Assembly: GCA_963837165.1 (NCBI GenBank) | Contig: CAWIMD010000004.1 | Coordinates: forward strand, 930,001-994,000 | Direction of reading: 5' to 3' | Source: JAENWD01 sp963837165 | Lineage (GTDB): Bacteria > Acidobacteriota > Vicinamibacteria > Vicinamibacterales > JAENWD01 | DNA length: 64,000 nucleotides | Made by a program: the position numbers and the translations under genes | In this document: positions 40,918 through 49,523 of the stretch, piece by piece | Numbering within the stretch: the first letter of the stretch is position 1 | How the letters are laid out: the number at the start of each line of letters is the position of its first letter | Notes under the pieces: generated by a model | Database searches by the model: none | What the model saw: only the letters and a program-made list of their open reading frames with translations | What the model was told of the DNA's origin: nothing

Positions 40918-42321
40918 ATGTCCTACCGCATCGAGCACGACTCCCTGGGCGAGATGCGGGTGCCCGCCGGCGTCTACTACGGCATCCAGACGGCACGGGC
41001 GCTCGAGAACTTCCCCATCAGCGGCTTCGGGCCGCATCCCGATCTCGTCACGGCCACGATCCAGGTGAAGAAGTGCGCGGCCGAGGCGAATGCCGCCCTC
41101 GGGCGCCTGCCGGCCGACATCGCGCGCGCGATCGGCGAGGCCGCCGACGAGGTGCTCGGGGGGACGCTGCGCGATCAGTTCGTCGTGGACGTCTACCAGG
41201 CCGGCGCCGGCACCTCGCACAACATGAACGCGAACGAGGTGCTGGCCAACCGGGCCGCCGAGCGGCTCGGCGGCGCGCCGGGGACCTACGATCGCGTCCA
41301 CCCGAACGACCACGTCAACATGGGGCAGTCGACAAACGACGTGTTCCCCACCGCGACGCGGCTGGCCCTGCTGCCGGGGCTGGATCGGCTGGTGGCCGCC
41401 GCACGCCGGCTGGCAGCCGCCCTCGACGACAAGGCATCCCGTCTCGCGCACGTGCTGAAGGTCGGGCGGACGCACCTGCAGGACGCGGTGCCCATCACGC
41501 TCGGCCAGGAGCTGGGCGGCTACGCCGCATCCATCACCCGCGGGGCCGACGACGTGAGCCGGGCGGCCGAGCAGCTGCTGGAGCTGAACCTGGGATCCAC
41601 GGCGGTCGGCACGGGGCTGAACGCGGGCGACGACTACGTCGCGGAAGTGTTCGCGGCGCTCGTGCGCGAGACCGGGCGTCCCGTGCGTCCGGCCGCCAAT
41701 CGGTTCCGTGTCACGCAGAGCATGGGCGACGTCGTGGCGGTCAGCGGCGCGGTCCGGCGGCTCGCCATCGAGGTGAATCGGCTGGCGAGCGATCTGCGGC
41801 TCCTGGTCATGGGACCCCGTGCCGGCCTCGCGGAGATCCGGCTCCCCGCGGTCCAGCCGGGATCGTCGATCATGCCGGGCAAGGTGAACCCGTCGATTGC
41901 CGAGATGGTCAACCAGGTGTGCTATCAGGTGGCCGGCTGCGACCACACCATCGCGGCGGCCGCCGACGCCGGGCAGCTCGAGCTGAACGTGATGATGCCG
42001 GTGATCGCCTGGAACGCGCTGCACGCGGTCGGCATCCTCGGCAGGGCGCTGGACGTGCTCCGCGAGCGTGCGGTCGAGGGTCTCGAGGCGGACGAGGCAC
42101 GCTGCCGCGAACTGCTGGACCGGAGCACCGCGGTGGCGACGGCGCTCAGTCCGTACCTGGGCTACGCCGAGACGGCCGAGATCGCCAAGACCGCCGTGGC
42201 AACGGGGTCCTCGATTCGCCAGGTGGTGCTGGCGCGCGGCCTCATGGACGAGAAGCGGCTCGACGAGATCCTCTCCCCGGCCGCGATGACCGAGCCGGGT
42301 GTGGCGGGGAGACGCACGTGA
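40918..42321 (+). CDS. aspA: aspartate ammonia-lyase
   Basis: A 467-residue fumarase/aspartase superfamily enzyme. The N-terminus YRIEHDSLGEMRVPAGVYYG fits aspartases. Signature sequences are TSHNMNANEVLANRA, NDHVNMGQSTNDVFPTA and the catalytic-loop GSSIMPGKVNP near residue 318. Aspartase releases ammonia from aspartate to give fumarate. The stop overlaps the next gene's GTG by 3 bases. A class II fumarase is the alternative, but the N-terminal pattern favours AspA. Confidence 0.88.
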   Translation: MSYRIEHDSLGEMRVPAGVYYGIQTARALENFPISGFGPHPDLVTATIQVKKCAAEANAALGRLPADIARAIGEAADEVLGGTLRDQFVVDVYQAGAGTSHNMNANEVLANRAAERLGGAPGTYDRVHPNDHVNMGQSTNDVFPTATRLALLPGLDRLVAAARRLAAALDDKASRLAHVLKVGRTHLQDAVPITLGQELGGYAASITRGADDVSRAAEQLLELNLGSTAVGTGLNAGDDYVAEVFAALVRETGRPVRPAANRFRVTQSMGDVVAVSGAVRRLAIEVNRLASDLRLLVMGPRAGLAEIRLPAVQPGSSIMPGKVNPSIAEMVNQVCYQVAGCDHTIAAAADAGQLELNVMMPVIAWNALHAVGILGRALDVLRERAVEGLEADEARCRELLDRSTAVATALSPYLGYAETAEIAKTAVATGSSIRQVVLARGLMDEKRLDEILSPAAMTEPGVAGRRT

Positions 42322-42968
42322 CGCGGGGCGCTGCCGCGCTCGCCGCGCTGCTGGCGATCTTCGTGCTGTGCCCGGGTGCGGCCGGCCAGGAGCGCGGGCG
42401 GCGTCTTTTCCGGCCCGAGGAGCTGGGCGAACTCGAGGGGCCGGACCGTGATGCGTGGCAGAAGCCCGACCTGATCATGGACGCGCTGCGGATTGGCGAT
42501 GGCTCTGTCGTTGCGGACGTCGGCGCCGGGGGCGGCTGGTTCACCGTACGGCTCGCGCGCCGTGTCGGGCCGAACGGCCGCGTCTACGCGCAGGACGTGC
42601 AGGCGCAGATGCTCGAATCGATCCGGCGGCGCATCGATCGCGAGGGATTCCGCAACGTGCAGTACGTCCGCGGCGAGGCTGCGGATCCCCGGCTGCCGCC
42701 GCTCGCGCTCGACGCTGTCCTGCTCGTGGATACCTACCACGAGATGCCCAACCCGGTGCCGCTGCTCCGGCATCTCGGCGAGTCGCTCAAGCCGGGCGGC
42801 CGCATCGGCATCGTGAACTTCACGACGGAAGGCGGCGGCCCCGGGCCCCCGATGAACCAGCGCGTGGACTCGCAGCGCGTGACCGACGAAGCGCAACAGG
42901 CCGGGTTGCACCTGCTCAGCCGGGAGACGTTCCTGGACTTTCAGTACATGCTGATCTTCGGCATGTGA
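42318..42968 (+). CDS. exported SAM-dependent methyltransferase
   Basis: A 216-residue class I methyltransferase from a GTG start overlapping the aspA stop. The first 24 residues form a signal peptide (GAAALAALLAIFVLCPGAAGQ). The SAM motif I is VVADVGAGGGWFTVRLARR, and DAVLLVDTYHEMPNP follows. Motifs resemble proteins that methylate membrane-associated molecules. A secreted SAM enzyme is unusual, as SAM is cytosolic; the hydrophobic N-terminus may be an anchor. Confidence 0.75.
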   Translation: MTRGAAALAALLAIFVLCPGAAGQERGRRLFRPEELGELEGPDRDAWQKPDLIMDALRIGDGSVVADVGAGGGWFTVRLARRVGPNGRVYAQDVQAQMLESIRRRIDREGFRNVQYVRGEAADPRLPPLALDAVLLVDTYHEMPNPVPLLRHLGESLKPGGRIGIVNFTTEGGGPGPPMNQRVDSQRVTDEAQQAGLHLLSRETFLDFQYMLIFGM

Positions 42969-43152
42969 TCACCGGATTAGGGTGGAGGGATGCAGGGCGG
43001 ATTCAGGGATAGGAACCACAGATTACAGTGACTACACGGATTGATATGGGAGATTACGAGAGCCGGTGGCCGGCTCGCAGAATCGTCCCAATCAATCTGG
43101 GCAATTACCGTAATCCCAGTTTCTATCCCAAAATCGCGTCAAATCCTTCCCA

Positions 43153-43770
43153 TCAAATCCTGCCAATCAGCCGCCACGCCGCAGGCATGATGGCGGCCGC
43201 GACGAGCAGCTTGGCGCAGTCGGCGAGGACGAACGGATAGAATCCGGCGGCCACGGCGGCGTCGAACGAGCGAGAGGCCGCGCCGGGCGCGAACAGGGCG
43301 AGCCAGGTCACACCCCCGCTGAAGATGACGACGAGGCCGGCGGCCATGGCGAGGACGGACGTGAGGTAGCGGCGATCGAGGCCTCGGCGGGCGAGCGCGC
43401 CGGCGACGAACGCGGCGAGCGGATAGCTCATGAGATATCCGCCGGTCGGACCGAGCAGCCGTGCGATGCCCTGCGGGAGCTCGGGTGACGCCGCGAAGAC
43501 CGGCAGGCCCGCGATGCCCGCGCCCAGATAGAGGATCTGGCTCACGAGGCCGAGCTCGGGGCCCAGCACGGCGCCGGCGAGCAGCACCACCATCGGCTGG
43601 AACGTGAACGGCACGGGCGTGAACGGCAGCGGCATGCTGATCTGGGCCGCGGCGGCCGTGGCGACCATCGCGAACAGGGTGGCGGCCAGCTTGAGCGGCG
43701 TGGCCAGCGAGTCGGCGCCGGCCGAAGCCAGCGCCGCGTCGACGAACAGGGCTCGGCGGGAAAGCTGCAT
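43153..43770 (-). CDS. bioY: BioY biotin transporter S component
   Basis: A 205-residue ECF-type substrate-binding protein with six helices. The family signature is visible: PLPFTPVPFTFQPMVVLLAGAVLGP, LGPTGGYLMSYPLAAFVAG and SGGVTWLALF. It binds biotin in the membrane and works with energy-coupling components EcfT/EcfA, which are not in the window. The gene is divergent from thiD by 19 bases. A TAGAAT -10 box lies 9 bases upstream of the ATG on its strand. Confidence 0.9.
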   Translation of the reverse strand: MQLSRRALFVDAALASAGADSLATPLKLAATLFAMVATAAAAQISMPLPFTPVPFTFQPMVVLLAGAVLGPELGLVSQILYLGAGIAGLPVFAASPELPQGIARLLGPTGGYLMSYPLAAFVAGALARRGLDRRYLTSVLAMAAGLVVIFSGGVTWLALFAPGAASRSFDAAVAAGFYPFVLADCAKLLVAAAIMPAAWRLIGRI

Positions 43771-43789
43771 GACGGCGAAATTCTAGCGT

Positions 43790-44584
43790 ATGGCCACTGC
43801 ACTGACAATCGCGGGCAGCGACTCGGGGGGCGGGGCCGGCATCCAGGCGGACCTGAAGACGTTTGCCGCGTTTGGCGTCCACGGGGCGAGTGCTGTCGCG
43901 GCCTTGACCGCCCAGAACACCCGGCGCGTGGTCGCCGTCCGGCTCGTCCCACCCGCCTTCGTGGCCGCGCAGATCGACGCGGTAGCCGACGACCTCACCA
44001 TTGACGCGGTGAAGACAGGGATGCTCGGCAGCGCGGCCGTCGTGATCGCGGTGGCCGACGCTATCCGCCGTCATCGGCTCCCCCACGTCGTCGTCGATCC
44101 GGTGATGGTCGCCAAGAGCGGTGACCGCCTTCTCGACGAGGACGCGGTGGAGGCCGTGCGACGCGCGCTGGTCCCGATGGCTGCGGTGCTGACGCCAAAT
44201 CGCCTCGAGGCCGAGGTCCTGACCGGCCGGGAGGTCCGCACGCGCGACCAGGCCCGCGAGGCCGCGCGTGCCCTGTCGGATCTCGGCGCGCGCGCCGTCG
44301 TGATCAAGGGCGGCCATTTCGACGAGCCGGACGTCGTGGACCTGCTGTACGACGGCGAGGCGTTTCACGAGCTGCGGCATCCCCGGCTCGCCTCGACGGC
44401 CACGCACGGCACGGGCTGCACGTTCGCTTCGGCGATTGCGGCTGGCCTGGCGCTCGGCAGCGACCTGCGCGCCGCGGTGGCCGGTGCCGTGGACTACGTT
44501 GCCGGCGCCATCGCGCACGGCCGCCACGTGGGGAGCGGCCACGGCGTCCTGGATCACTTGTGGCGGCTCCGGAAGGTGCGCTGA
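43790..44584 (+). CDS. thiD: hydroxymethylpyrimidine (phosphate) kinase
   Basis: A 264-residue ribokinase-like enzyme. The N-terminus ALTIAGSDSGGGAGIQADLK is the ThiD signature; LRHPRLASTATHGTGCTFASA carries the catalytic Asp/anion-hole region (as THGTGC). It phosphorylates HMP and HMP-P for thiamin synthesis. It stands alone beside bioY, so the two cofactor genes share a divergent intergenic gap of 19 bases. No TPP riboswitch is visible. Confidence 0.93.
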   Translation: MATALTIAGSDSGGGAGIQADLKTFAAFGVHGASAVAALTAQNTRRVVAVRLVPPAFVAAQIDAVADDLTIDAVKTGMLGSAAVVIAVADAIRRHRLPHVVVDPVMVAKSGDRLLDEDAVEAVRRALVPMAAVLTPNRLEAEVLTGREVRTRDQAREAARALSDLGARAVVIKGGHFDEPDVVDLLYDGEAFHELRHPRLASTATHGTGCTFASAIAAGLALGSDLRAAVAGAVDYVAGAIAHGRHVGSGHGVLDHLWRLRKVR

Positions 44585-44729
44585 CCTGGCCCTTTCACTC
44601 GTGTGCGCGGCGGCGCTGATGCTGGCAGCCAATTCCGGGCCGCGGGCCGTGCGATGATGTCGCCATGCCGCGCGGCTGAAGCCGCGATCGTCAGGGCTGA
44701 TGGCCGACTCGATAGTGAGGGATTGGTCG

Positions 44730-45227
44730 ATGGCGAAGATCGCCGCCAAACGTGTGACCGCGAAGATTGAAGGGGATTTCGTGGTGTTCTTGATCGGCAT
44801 GCGGATCAACAAGCCATGGAAGCTCCACAAGTGGCTGCCCGCCTTCCAGGCGATGCCACGAATGATTCGTGAGCTCGAGGCCCGTCCCGAATCCGGCTTC
44901 CTGGGCCACATCGCGAGTCTGGGTGTTATCGTCCAGTACTGGCGCTCATTCGAACATCTGGAAGCCTACGCACGAGACCACAATCAACGGCATTGGCCGG
45001 CGTGGGTGGACTTCAACAGGCGCGTCGGGGCGAGTCGAGGCGACGTCGGTATCTGGCATGAGACCTATCGGGTTCGGGACGGTGAGTACCAGTGCGTGTA
45101 CAGCGGGATGCCACCCTTCGGTCTGGCAAAGGCGAGTGCCACCGTCGAAGCAGTCGGACGGCTCGATTCTGCTCGGGGGCGCCTCGACGCGACCACGTCG
45201 CGCCAGTCATCGCCACCGGGGACGTAA
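44730..45227 (+). CDS. DUF4188-like protein
   Basis: A 165-residue protein beginning MAKIAAKRVTAKIEGDFVVF with LIGMRINKPWKLHKWLP after it. The central region has SLGVIVQYWRSFEHLEAYAR and HWPAWVDFNRRVGASRGDVGIWHETYRV. This pattern fits DUF4188, a small ferredoxin-like, possibly haem-degrading-monooxygenase-like family of unknown role. A start at 44700 is possible but less likely. The final 20 residues are poorly conserved-looking. Confidence 0.7.
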   Translation: MAKIAAKRVTAKIEGDFVVFLIGMRINKPWKLHKWLPAFQAMPRMIRELEARPESGFLGHIASLGVIVQYWRSFEHLEAYARDHNQRHWPAWVDFNRRVGASRGDVGIWHETYRVRDGEYQCVYSGMPPFGLAKASATVEAVGRLDSARGRLDATTSRQSSPPGT

Positions 45228-45419
45228 TCCATCCACGTCCACATGGAGCCGGCGCGCCGGTTACGCTGAGTGAGGAAGTCTGTTTAACAGGCCCTGGCAG
45301 CAGGCGACTGCGTGGGTGCTTCTTTCGGACCCGCAACGAGTAAGCGTGCATCGCTCTGGTGGGTTGGTGTGCCGCCGGCTGACAGGCGGCCTCGACGCTT
45401 CGTGGCATAATTGCGTGTT

Positions 45420-45905
45420 ATGCCGCATCCGCGGATGGCCGTCGCCGCGGCTCCGCTCTCCCTCGACGATCTGACGGCGTCGGTCTCCAGCGCCGTGACC
45501 GGCCCGGTGGGCGCCTACGCCAGCTTCGTGGGCGTCGTGCGCGGCGAGAACGCCGGCCGATCGGTGAGCTTCCTCGAGTACGAGGCCTACGAGCCCCTGG
45601 CGGTGAAGGCGTTCGAGCGCGTGGAAGCCGAGGCGCTGGCCGCGTGGCCGGGCGTGACGCTCGGCATCTGGCACCGGACCGGACGCCTGGCAATCGGCGA
45701 GGCCAGCATCGCGATCGTCGCCGCCTCGGCACACCGGGCGGAGGCGCTCGCGGCCTGCCGCTATGCGATCGAGCGCGTGAAGCAGATCGCGCCGGTCTGG
45801 AAGCACGAGCACTTCGACGGCGGCCAGGCCTGGATCGAGGGCGCCACGGCCGACCCGGACGACGTCACGGCCCGCGAAGAGGCACGGCGGCGGGCATGCG
45901 TGTGA
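45420..45905 (+). CDS. moaE: molybdopterin synthase catalytic subunit MoaE
   Basis: A 161-residue subunit that makes molybdopterin from precursor Z, taking sulfur from MoaD. Key features: YASFVGVVRGENAGRSVSFLEYEAYEP, LGIWHRTGRLAIGEASIAIV and the active-site lysine in PVWKHEHFDGG. A CATAAT -10-like box ends 8 bases before the chosen ATG, so it may be leaderless. The 3' end overlaps moaD by 10 bases. Confidence 0.93.
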   Translation: MPHPRMAVAAAPLSLDDLTASVSSAVTGPVGAYASFVGVVRGENAGRSVSFLEYEAYEPLAVKAFERVEAEALAAWPGVTLGIWHRTGRLAIGEASIAIVAASAHRAEALAACRYAIERVKQIAPVWKHEHFDGGQAWIEGATADPDDVTAREEARRRACV

Positions 45906-46141
45906 GCATCCGCCTGTTCGCCCGGCTGCGCGAGATCGTCGGCGCGTCCGAGGTCGAGCGCGAAGTGCCCGATGGCGCGACGCTCGGCGCGGTCTGGGAG
46001 CTGCTCGCCGGTGAGCACCCGGCGCTGGCGTCGTACACCCGATCGATTTCCGGGGCCATCAACGCCGATTACGCGCACATGGACGCGCCGGTCAGGGACG
46101 GCGACGAGATCGCCTTCCTGCCGCCCGTGTCGGGCGGCTGA
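45896..46141 (+). CDS. moaD: molybdopterin synthase sulfur carrier MoaD
   Basis: An 81-residue ubiquitin-fold sulfur carrier, ending in SGG, where the C-terminal Gly-Gly is thiocarboxylated by MoeB. MRVSIRLFARLREIVGASEVE is a typical start, and DEIAFLPPVSGG the tail. It is translationally coupled to moaE and forms the synthase with it. The start overlaps the moaE end. Confidence 0.93.
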   Translation: MRVSIRLFARLREIVGASEVEREVPDGATLGAVWELLAGEHPALASYTRSISGAINADYAHMDAPVRDGDEIAFLPPVSGG

Positions 46142-46170
46142 GCCGCCGATCGGGATCCTGACCAACACAT

Positions 46171-47247
46171 ATGTTCGACAAGCTCAACTCCGTCGAGGCC
46201 CGCTACGGCGAGCTGCTCTCGCTGATCGCCGATCCGTCCGTCCAGAGCGACGCCTCCAGGTACCGCGAGCACGCCAAGGCCCTGGCCGAGCTCGAGCCGC
46301 TGGTCGGGAAGTACCGCGAATTCAAGACGGTGGACAGCCAGATCGCCGACGCGCAGGAGATGGCGCGCGGCGGCGACGCCGAGATGGCCGCGCTCGCGCG
46401 CGAGGAGCTCAAGGACCTCGAACCGCGGCGGCAGGCCATCCTCGACGACATCAAGGTCCTGCTCCTGCCGCGCGACCCGAACGACGAGAAGAACGTGCTG
46501 CTCGAGATCCGGGCCGGCACCGGCGGCGACGAGGCGGCGCTGTTCGCGGGCGAGCTGTTCCGGATGTATTCACGTTACGCCGAGCGCCAGGGCTGGAAGA
46601 TGGAGGTGATGTCGCTGAGCGAGACCGGCATCGGCGGCATCAAGGAGGCGGTGGCCTCGATCGAAGGCAAGCGGGTGTACAGCGCCCTCAAGTACGAGAG
46701 CGGTGTCCACCGCGTGCAGCGCGTGCCGGCCACCGAGGCCAGCGGCCGCATCCACACGTCGACAGCAACGGTCGCGGTGCTGCCGGAGGCCGAGGAAGTC
46801 GACGTCCAGATCAACGAGAAGGACATCCGCGTCGATACCTTCTGCTCGAGCGGTCCGGGCGGCCAGAGCGTCAACACCACCTACTCGGCCGTGCGCATCA
46901 CGCACATCCCGACCGGCCTCGTCGTATCGCAACAGGACGAAAAGTCTCAGATCAAGAACCGCGCGAAGGCGATGAAAGTCCTGCGCGCCCGGCTGTACGA
47001 GATCGAGATGCGCAAGCAGCAGGAAGCCATCGCCAGGGACCGCCGCAGCCAGGTGGGCACGGGAGAGCGGTCCGAGAAGATCCGCACGTACAACTTCCCG
47101 CAGAGCCGCATTACCGACCACCGGATCAACTTCACGACCCACCAGCTCGTCAACGTCCTCAACGGCGACCTCGACGAGCTCATCGAGGCCGTCGCCTCGC
47201 ACTACAACGCCGAGCGGTTGAAGGACGCCACGGCGGCGCAGTCGTAA
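46171..47247 (+). CDS. prfA: peptide chain release factor 1
   Basis: A 358-residue class I release factor. The GGQ motif is in SGPGGQSVNTTYSAVR near residue 230, and the tripeptide specificity region is PATEASGRIHTSTATV (PAT type, RF1-like, reading UAG and UAA). The N-terminal coiled-coil is intact. It begins 29 bases after moaD and is followed by prmC, which methylates its GGQ glutamine. Confidence 0.96.
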   Translation: MFDKLNSVEARYGELLSLIADPSVQSDASRYREHAKALAELEPLVGKYREFKTVDSQIADAQEMARGGDAEMAALAREELKDLEPRRQAILDDIKVLLLPRDPNDEKNVLLEIRAGTGGDEAALFAGELFRMYSRYAERQGWKMEVMSLSETGIGGIKEAVASIEGKRVYSALKYESGVHRVQRVPATEASGRIHTSTATVAVLPEAEEVDVQINEKDIRVDTFCSSGPGGQSVNTTYSAVRITHIPTGLVVSQQDEKSQIKNRAKAMKVLRARLYEIEMRKQQEAIARDRRSQVGTGERSEKIRTYNFPQSRITDHRINFTTHQLVNVLNGDLDELIEAVASHYNAERLKDATAAQS

Positions 47248-47259
47248 CGGTGAAGAGAG

Positions 47260-47370
47260 TCAACTCCCAATTCCCAACTCCCAACTCCCAATTCGCAGCC
47301 GTGGCGCGAGAAGTCGTTCGGGAATGTCCCCGGGGAGTTGGGAGTTGGAAGTTGGAGGTTGGGCGTTGAC
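47260..47370. repeat. imperfect inverted repeat of CAACTCCC units
   Basis: A left arm of repeated CCCAACTCCCAATTC-type units (47260-47294) faces a right arm of GGGAGTTGGAAGTTGGAGG-type units (47332-47370). The arms can pair imperfectly into a long hairpin between prfA and prmC. The units look like a slippage-prone simple repeat. Confidence 0.75.
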
Positions 47371-47389
47371 GCATGCGACCAACGCACCC

Positions 47390-48265
47390 ATGACCTGGCT
47401 CCAGCTCGTGGTGGGCGCTCGCGAGCGCTTCGTGCGCGCCGGGATTCCGCCTGACCAGGCTGCCATCGACGCCGAAGTCCTCGCGCGGCACGCCACCGGG
47501 TGGGACCGTGCCACCTACCTCTCGCGCCGTCTCGAGGATCTTCCGGCCGGGGCAGGCGACGCCTACGAGGCCGTCGTCGCGCGTCGTGAGCGCCGCGAAC
47601 CCGTGGCATACATCACCGGACACCGGGAGTTCTGGGGGCTCGACTTCCAGGTGACGCCCGCCGTGCTCATCCCCCGTCCCGAGACCGAGCTGATTGTCGA
47701 GGCGGCGCTCGATCGGCTGGAGCGGGCGAACGGCCGGGCGTGGCGCATCGCGGAGGCCGGGACGGGCAGCGGGTGCATTGCCGTCAGCCTCGCCCTGGAG
47801 CGGCCGCAGGCGACCGTCGTCGCCACCGACATCTCCGCGGAGGCGCTTGCCGTCGCTCGCGGCAACGGGGTACGACTCGGGGCGGCCGGCCGGATCGCGT
47901 GGGTCCGCACGTCGATGCTGGAGGGCGTCGCCGGCCCGTTCGATCTCATCGTGTCGAACCCGCCATACGTCCCGCGAGAGGCCCGGGCCGGCCTGCCGCC
48001 CGACGTGCGGGACTTCGAGCCCGATCAGGCGCTCTACGGCGTCGGGACCGACGGCCTGGATCTCGTCCGCGACCTGCTGGGCCAGGCCGCCGATCGGCTG
48101 GCGCCGGGCGGTTGGCTGCTGATGGAGTTCGGTATGGGACAGGGCGACGCGGTCCGCGCCGCCGTCGAATCGATCCGGACGCTCGTGCTCATCGACGTGC
48201 TCGGCGACCTGCAGGGCCACCAACGCACGATCGTCGCGCAATCGTCAATCGTCAATCATCAATGA
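47390..48265 (+). CDS. prmC: release factor glutamine methyltransferase
   Basis: A 291-residue PrmC enzyme that methylates the GGQ glutamine of RF1/RF2. The diagnostic motif is LIVSNPPYVPREARAGLPP; the SAM motif is IAEAGTGSGCIAVSLALE, preceded by VLIPRPETELIVEAAL. The start ATG at 47390 is chosen because upstream sequence is the CAACTCCC repeat; a TTG at 47366 is an alternative. The C-terminal few residues fall in a short TCAATCA repeat. Confidence 0.9.
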   Translation: MTWLQLVVGARERFVRAGIPPDQAAIDAEVLARHATGWDRATYLSRRLEDLPAGAGDAYEAVVARRERREPVAYITGHREFWGLDFQVTPAVLIPRPETELIVEAALDRLERANGRAWRIAEAGTGSGCIAVSLALERPQATVVATDISAEALAVARGNGVRLGAAGRIAWVRTSMLEGVAGPFDLIVSNPPYVPREARAGLPPDVRDFEPDQALYGVGTDGLDLVRDLLGQAADRLAPGGWLLMEFGMGQGDAVRAAVESIRTLVLIDVLGDLQGHQRTIVAQSSIVNHQ

Positions 48266-48280
48266 TCAATCATCAATGAG

Positions 48281-48622
48281 TTAGCCCGGCGGCCACCCCA
48301 TGGCCCGGCCGGCGAGCAGGTGCAGGTGCACGTGGAAGACGGTCTGCCCGGCCTCCGCGTTGCAGTTGAAGACCGTCCGGTACCCGCGATCGGCGTAGCC
48401 CGCGTTGCCAGCGATCGCCGCCGCCCGCCGGACGAGCACCCCGATCAGCGCCTGATCACCCTCCGTCAGATCGTTCAGCGTCGAGACGTGACGCTTCGGC
48501 ACGACGAGCACGTGCATCGGCGCCTGCGGGTTGATGTCGTTGAAGGCGAGCACCTCGTCGTCTTCGTACACCTTCGACGCGGGGATTTCGCCGGAGACGA
48601 TGCGGCAGAAGAGGCAGGACAT
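48281..48622 (-). CDS. HIT-family nucleotide hydrolase
   Basis: A 113-residue histidine-triad protein. The triad HVHLHLL lies near residue 98, and the N-terminal zinc-type pair is CLFCRIVSGEIPAS. HIT proteins hydrolyse phosphoramidates and adenylated nucleotides (HinT class). A TATAAT box on the minus strand (48634-48629) ends 6 bases before the ATG, so the mRNA would be leaderless. It is the last gene of the leftward run. Confidence 0.92.
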   Translation of the reverse strand: MSCLFCRIVSGEIPASKVYEDDEVLAFNDINPQAPMHVLVVPKRHVSTLNDLTEGDQALIGVLVRRAAAIAGNAGYADRGYRTVFNCNAEAGQTVFHVHLHLLAGRAMGWPPG

Positions 48623-48629
48623 CTCAGGA

Positions 48630-49523
48630 TTATAGGGATCTGGGGATCTGGGGATCTGGGGATCTGGGGATCTGGGGATCTAGGGATCTGGGGTTCCTCT
48701 CCTCCCGTGTCAGCAGATACCGACCGCGGGAGCGATCGGCGGCCAGCTTGAAATCCACCGCCCGGAAACCGCGGCCGAAGTAGTGCTCGAAGAGGGCCCG
48801 CGTCTCCTGCCGCCACGCGAGCGCCAGCTCGGGGGCCTCGGCCAGCATGCCCGTGAAGTCGCCTGGAATCTCGACCAGCAGCCGGCGATCGTCACGATCG
48901 CGCTCGAAGCCTGACGGCGCGAGCCGCTGGCCCGCAGGAGACGTCCGGTTCACCACCGGCGCGTCGGCCGCCTCGCGAGAGATGGCGGTGATCGCCGGCG
49001 GGAACAGCCGGCGCTCGACGTGCGGCCGGCGAATCCACCACTGGCACACGAAGCGGTCCGTCGGCAGCCCGCCGTGCAGCGGGCTCGGCGACTCGCCGTA
49101 CACGTTCTCCTCGTACTCCTCGACGATGACGCCAAGCCGCGCGAAGTTGAGATGCGCATTCAGGGCCTGCAGCGGATCGACGGTCCACTCAATCAGATCG
49201 AGGCCCAGCGCGAGTGCCCGCTCGCGCTGGGCCAGCTTGAGCCGGCGCCCCAGGCCGCGGCCACGGTAGTCACAGTGGACGCCCAGCATGTGCGACCAGT
49301 GCGACGGCGCGGCCTGACCGGGCCGCACGGCCGGAAACGAGTAGACGAACCCCGCCATGCACGCGCCGTCGAACGCGCCCACGAGAATCGCGCCGCGCTT
49401 CACGCTGACGGCGAGAATCGGCACGGGCACCAGGTCGATCGGTCCCCAGATCTCCCCCTCGAGCCGCTCGACGGCGCGGAAGTCCTCGAGCGCCTGCAGG
49501 TCGCGCAGTTCCAGCGCGATCAC
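48630..49523 (-). CDS. GNAT-family acetyltransferase with repeat-encoded tail
   Basis: A 297-residue GNAT protein of the COG3375 type. Acetyl-CoA motif A is HCDYRGRGLGRRLKLAQRERAL near residue 90, and LIEWTVDPLQALNAHLNFARLG is characteristic. The start is GTG 49523, overlapping the HAD gene by 4 bases. The last 30 residues, starting after LLTREERNP, are a DPQIPRSP repeat encoded by the tandem DNA repeat, so its C-terminal length may vary between strains. The substrate is unknown. Confidence 0.82.
   Translation of the reverse strand: MIALELRDLQALEDFRAVERLEGEIWGPIDLVPVPILAVSVKRGAILVGAFDGACMAGFVYSFPAVRPGQAAPSHWSHMLGVHCDYRGRGLGRRLKLAQRERALALGLDLIEWTVDPLQALNAHLNFARLGVIVEEYEENVYGESPSPLHGGLPTDRFVCQWWIRRPHVERRLFPPAITAISREAADAPVVNRTSPAGQRLAPSGFERDRDDRRLLVEIPGDFTGMLAEAPELALAWRQETRALFEHYFGRGFRAVDFKLAADRSRGRYLLTREERNPRSLDPQIPRSPDPQIPRSL
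48633..48693. repeat. 10-base tandem repeat GGATCTGGGG
   Basis: At least five perfect and one degenerate copies of a 10-base unit (GGATCTGGGG). The repeat lies inside the 3' end of the GNAT gene, where it encodes the repeated tail DPQIPRSP, and runs right up to the promoter of the HIT gene. Confidence 0.9.

Noticed and set aside
43771..43789. A TPP riboswitch upstream of thiD
   Set aside because: The gap between bioY and thiD is only 19 bases, too short for the element.
45228..45419. A molybdenum-cofactor riboswitch upstream of moaE
   Set aside because: I see only a weak hairpin (GCCGCC / GGCGGC) and no conserved Moco riboswitch core; a -10-like box already ends 8 bases before the start.
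48633..48693. CRISPR-like array at the GGATCTGGGG repeat
   Set aside because: The unit is 10 bases with no spacers and no cas genes are nearby; it is a tandem repeat.
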